A stretch of DNA of 64,000 bases from Osmia lignaria lignaria (lineage: Eukaryota; Arthropoda; Insecta; Hymenoptera; Megachilidae), in assembly GCF_051020975.1 (NCBI RefSeq), contig NC_135046.1, forward strand, positions 4,278,001 to 4,342,000, in the 5' to 3' direction. Positions 60,227 through 64,000 of this stretch are shown here, piece after piece. Both the position numbers and the translations under genes were made by a program. Every line of letters begins with the position of its first letter. The first letter of the stretch is position 1. The notes beneath the pieces are model-generated. The model had not been told where the DNA came from. It ran no database searches and worked only from the letters and a program-made list of their open reading frames with translations.

Positions 60227-61867
60227 GGTATTTGCGAGTGCCGCCGCCTTGAGGGTGACCTGTCGTCGTTTCCATAACGCGTCAGAGTCGGCCCGCCCCA
60301 ATTTTTGCTACCACAAGTCTTATCGAGAATCAGGAAAAATTTCTGGTAAATAAGAAGGAAAAAGAAAAAATATTAAAAATAACACGTACAGAACACAAGA
60401 TAATTATACATGTCCGCCGAATTTGTCCCGAACGTTCATTCCGAGTCCGGTTCTTACGATTTTATTCGTTACTTACATTTACGTTACCGCGTTGTTCGAT
60501 CGAGATCACTCTTCATCATTGCGCTATTCTCGAGCTCGGTTATCCATTATTTTTCGTTACTGTTAGTATCGTTAAGTTTGCTTTTCGTTTGGTTCCTTCT
60601 AATCATCGACAAAGTGAGAAACCGTCGCGTGTTTTTGTCAATTGTATCCGGGAGAATGTTGCGAGAGCTTCAAGTATACGAGGCCTGAGGGTAGTACACG
60701 CGAACTGAGCGAAATTGATCCGAGAACGTTTAGCGAGAAGCAAAGAGAACGAAGGAGATCCTAATGAAGCGTTAGCAACGAGTTCGCGGAACGTTCATTG
60801 GACCAGAATCGTCGAAACGAGGAAATATTATATCTCTACGATTAGACGGAACATATCGAAATTAAATTGAAAATTCGAGTATGCGATAAAGACGTTAGAA
60901 TTTACATTTTGTTAGAATTTATAACGGTGTAGTAAACAGCGAAAATTGGACCAATCTATTATACGTATATCCGTAGAGACACTTCTAAGAAAAGAAACAC
61001 CGTATCCGTCTATTCGTTGCTAACGCTTTTCATGAAAGGACGATAGAATATAAGGAAGAAAGGGAAATTAGCGGAAATAAAATAGGAAGGATTGGACGCG
61101 GGTTGACGAGACTCGATTAGGGCCCGTAGAAATAACTAAGCGCGGTCCAATGGTTCACGGGATACAATTTTATACCACGTGTGTGTGCGCGTGCACACAT
61201 ACTAAAGGATAAAGAGATTTAAAAAAAAAGAAGAGAGGTTTATTAAAAAGAAAAAAAAAATGTACGTATGTTTTGATATTTTCGAACAGCACACGTATTT
61301 ATAGCGGGTACGTAAATAATATCAGGCCTTCGCTCTCGTCAGTCCGCGGCTGTGATTGAAAAAATAAAGAAAAAATAAAAATGAACGCACAGACGCAACG
61401 ACCTTTGTGACTCGCCTGAAATTCGTTGTCAAAATGATTTTATAACAGAAAAGAAAAAAAGAAGGGCAAATTCTGCGTGTACGATCGTCAGGGGTGCAAA
61501 CGCGTCACCGTAAGCTCAGGTTCTTCTCTTTCGAGAGACGCGATATTTAACTCCATCTTGTTATCATTTTTTTTTTTTTCTTATACTTTTTGTTTAACGA
61601 TTTTAGCTTTGTTTTGGGGCAAAGATTCTTTACATACGTGTTCCTACAGACCTCCAAAGAAAGACAAAGAATGCGAATGGTGCTGCCGTTCTGATAAAGA
61701 GACGAGGTTGTTCGAGGGATAATGATTAACGCGTGTTTTTCTTCTTCTTTCTCTTGTTTCGTTTCTTTTTCTTTTTTTGTTTATCGATCGACAAACGATC
61801 GATTCAGCTGGTCGCGTGAATGTTTTTCTTTTCCTACGATTTCAAGAGAAAAAAAAAGCGTTTACGC

Positions 61868-61975
61868 ATATTATGCATATATTATACCATATTATTATAT
61901 TATATTATATATATTATTATATATTATCATTATTATCGCTACTTTTATTATTAATATTATATATTATTATTGAGT
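61868..61975. repeat. TAT/ATTA simple-sequence block
   Basis: Nearly pure A/T sequence built from TATTA and TATAT units. It is low complexity and likely variable between individuals. Confidence 0.85.
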
Positions 61976-62237
61976 TATTGATACACTATGATCGTTATTA
62001 TTTTTCGAGGTATTTATAGGGATGAATGATGTCGGGGGGGATGAAAGAATAAGGAAAGGTAAACGGTACGTGTGAGGAATGCGTGTTTTGCCTGTTTCTG
62101 TGCGTGCATGTGGACGATTGCATGAGTGAAAGAAAGATGGAAACGGTTAAACAATGCATGTCGGGAACGACAAATTGTATATTGTACCTAAATACAGCAG
62201 CAGAAACGATTTTCGACGGTTCACCGAATTTTGTCGA

Positions 62238-62310
62238 GCGTATACATATACGATATATATAAATTATATATATTCATGTATTATATATAAGTTATATATA
62301 CATACTATGT
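62238..62310. repeat. TATA-rich simple-sequence block
   Basis: Alternating TATA and TATACATA units, with local self-complementarity from the alternating TA dinucleotides. Confidence 0.8.
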
Positions 62311-62902
62311 ATCATATGTAACAATTACCGTTTGATTTTTAATTTTATGAATCCTTTACCCGCTGCGCCGTAATTGTAACATATTTATATACATATTATA
62401 CATACGTACACACGCGAACACCCACTTACGAGCATATATATACATATGTAAAACATAGAGACATACAATCATAATTATATTATTATATTGATAGTATTAT
62501 ACGATCATTATTTTAATATACTCTCGTATACGGTCGAAATCGCGTAAACACCCTAATCCAGAACTGAACAACTCTTTGGTCAATCGTGAAAAATCATTAC
62601 GTATTTCAACCCTTAACTGTTACGAGTCTATTTTCCATTTAATTTCCAAATGAAAACTCTTATTGACATCATTTTATTTTTCCATTATATGAAAGTAAAT
62701 TTGTAATTCGAAATTTTTTATTTGCGATAATCGTTAGTTAAAAATTAATTTACTAATTAAATTACTATAATTTATTAATTATATTAGACTGCATGTGTGT
62801 ATAGTGTGCTGGTAGCGGTTAAGGGTTGAAAATCCAATGAGAAGTACCTCGATTTCTAAGCAATTTCTACGTTTCTAGTTGTTTCTATAATTACCAGAGG
62901 TA

Positions 62903-62908
62903 AATAAA
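62903..62908 (+). terminator. lilli: AATAAA poly(A) signal candidate, distal
   Basis: A canonical hexamer within GGTAAATAAACG. The downstream T/G richness is modest. Confidence 0.25.
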
Positions 62909-62941
62909 CGACGACCAGAGAGTTCATTTGCAACCAATCCG

Positions 62942-62949
62942 TGTAAATA
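62942..62949 (+). promoter_or_regulatory. Pumilio response element (TGTAAATA)
   Basis: A second perfect UGUANAUA match, 2.7 kb after the first. It would be included only in transcripts using the most distal poly(A) signal. Confidence 0.3.
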
Positions 62950-63244
62950 GTTGAATTAATTTCGTTTATCGTGATGGTTCGATCGACGTTTCAGAGGGTG
63001 GACTCTGTTCACGATTCGAAGGGTAGTTATCATCGAATCATCTTACTGTGATTCAACGAGGGCAATAGTCATCGTGTTTGTTTGCGAACGACGCTAGTCC
63101 GTCATGTTTTCAAAAACAGACTCCTACCCTTCACTCGTGAGAGTCCCTTTCGACGATTTTCTTGAAGGAAGGACAAAATCGTCCGTTGATCGGCCATAAT
63201 CGATATGAAATCATCACAAAGAGACGGCCAGACAGACGAGCAAT

Positions 63245-63280
<36 letters not shown>
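63245..63280. repeat. (CAAG)9 microsatellite
   Basis: Nine perfect CAAG units followed by CAG. It creates poly-Ala/Cys/Leu type readings on the minus strand that are not genes. Confidence 0.95.
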
Positions 63281-63283
<3 letters not shown>

Positions 63284-63818
63284 ATTCGCAGGATCGAAAG
63301 AGCATGTATGTAGAAGTATGCGAGTGGGAGTGTGTGTGTGCGTGTACGAGTGTTTGAGAAAGGGAGACGAACAAATGTAGAGAGGGAAGCAATAAAATAA
63401 TAGATAGAATGGCAACCGCACCAAGGAGAGACCAAACTCGCTTAACGAAAGATAATTTACTTACTTACTTGCTTTTTATTTATTTTAATTAGTAACGTTT
63501 ATTAACGAGTTATTATTTGTATTTATTGGCGCGGAACGCTGAGGGTGGTTCGCGGATACAGATGTCGATGAATGTGGTGCAACTTTTCAACCGCTAGATG
63601 AATGTAATTCGAAACAAAAGAAAACATAAGTGTACATTGAGGACGAATCCTTTTTGTTGTTACTTAAACATGTTAGAAGTTTTCTTCAGTTAAATTTTCT
63701 CTTCTGTAATACACTGTATTTTCTTTCTAATATAAGTGTAACTATATCGTTGAAAATCTTCTAGTAAAATGGATCATTAAGTTTTGCATGTTTTTTTTGT
63801 TTTTTTTTTTTTTTCGTA

Positions 63819-63824
63819 AATAAA
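63819..63824 (+). terminator. lilli: AATAAA poly(A) signal candidate, most distal
   Basis: A canonical hexamer directly after a long T-rich run (63791-63814) and followed by GGTGACGAGTTC. It is the last canonical signal in the window and would give a 3' untranslated region of about 5.3 kb. Confidence 0.35.
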
Positions 63825-63840
63825 GGTGACGAGTTCATTC

Positions 63841-64000
63841 GTCTTCCCCGGTTAACAGGTTAAATCGTGGCCGCTGTTCTCGTTCGGGAATTTCGTTTAA
63901 TTTCATATGAATTGGTGTTACGATGAATTAATTTTTATTTCTCGAATGGCGGACTGCTGTTTTTAAATTTTAGTCTATACCTTTGGATACCATTTCTTAA
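63841..64000. other. Downstream sequence, nothing recognised
   Basis: The last 160 bases follow the final AATAAA. They are A/T-rich without a coding signal; probably intergenic. Confidence 0.5.

Larger units (their letters stand above)
58557..63840 (+). other. lilli: Probable long 3' untranslated region of lilli
   Basis: After the TGA at 58554-58556 the sequence becomes A/T-rich with A-, GA- and TA-rich runs, and I see no further splice-compatible coding sequence. Several AATAAA hexamers occur, the last at 63819. Two perfect Pumilio-type elements (TGTAAATA) lie at 60219 and 62942. Long 3' untranslated regions are common for this family, but the true end cannot be fixed from sequence alone; transcripts could end as early as about 58770. 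A 92-codon hydrophobic open stretch at 60410-60688 is not convincing as a gene. Confidence 0.5.

Noticed and set aside
60410..60688. 92-codon hydrophobic frame after lilli
   Set aside because: Its Leu/Ser/Phe-rich reading comes from T-rich untranslated sequence; no family resemblance.
63102..63435. Poly Leu-Ala-Cys frames on the minus strand
   Set aside because: They are generated by the (CAAG)9 microsatellite.

Overview
The window is eukaryotic, intron-rich insect DNA. The conserved protein, moderate GC, abundant CpG and many CGTT/CGA microsatellites suggest a hymenopteran, probably a bee, but this is inference from texture. I recognise one protein-coding gene on the + strand: the 3' part of lilliputian (lilli), the single insect member of the AF4/FMR2 (AFF) family. 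This family provides the scaffold of the super elongation complex (SEC).

Layout. Positions 1-20565 contain no exon I can support and are most likely part of a long upstream intron, because the first recognisable exon already starts inside the family's conserved N-terminal region. The visible coding sequence is 16 exons from 20566 to 58556: 20566-21090, 23399-23458, 29981-30076, 31215-31251, 47896-47929, 53916-53970, 54522-54574, 54796-55309, 55391-56145, 56234-57131, 57207-57346, 57416-57610, 57697-57774, 57874-57970, 58061-58352 and 58447-58556. Together they total 3939 nt, encoding 1312 residues plus a stop. All junctions are GT-AG and phase-compatible. The first seven exons are spread over 34 kb with introns up to 16.6 kb. 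Exons 8-16 sit in under 4 kb with introns of 69-99 nt. A long A/T-rich, probably 3' untranslated region follows from 58557, with AATAAA signals at 58743, 59702, 62903 and 63819.

The protein keeps the AFF architecture in order. It has the second half of the N-terminal P-TEFb-binding region (exon 1), a segment like the AFF4 ELL-binding segment (exons 2-3), an acidic D/E/S segment (exon 6) and a Pro/Ser-rich region with an acidic serine tract and a WNLESFF box (exon 8). It continues with an AT-hook (exon 9), an AF9/ENL-binding-like hydrophobic motif (exon 10), basic nuclear localisation clusters (exon 10) and the C-terminal homology domain (exons 11-16). The predicted role is a nuclear scaffold joining P-TEFb, ELL and the AF9/ENL homologue Ear to stimulate RNA polymerase II elongation.

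The rest is intron with simple repeats and a few ambiguous items: a degenerate coding-like patch at 1-500, a 176-codon open minus-strand stretch at 41769-42299 with a weak resemblance to a retrotransposon gag, small direct duplications, and an inverted repeat at 883-928. I found no tRNA, rRNA, CRISPR array or second intact gene. I did not find a convincing undescribed system. The most useful leads concern the splicing design of lilli and the repeats.
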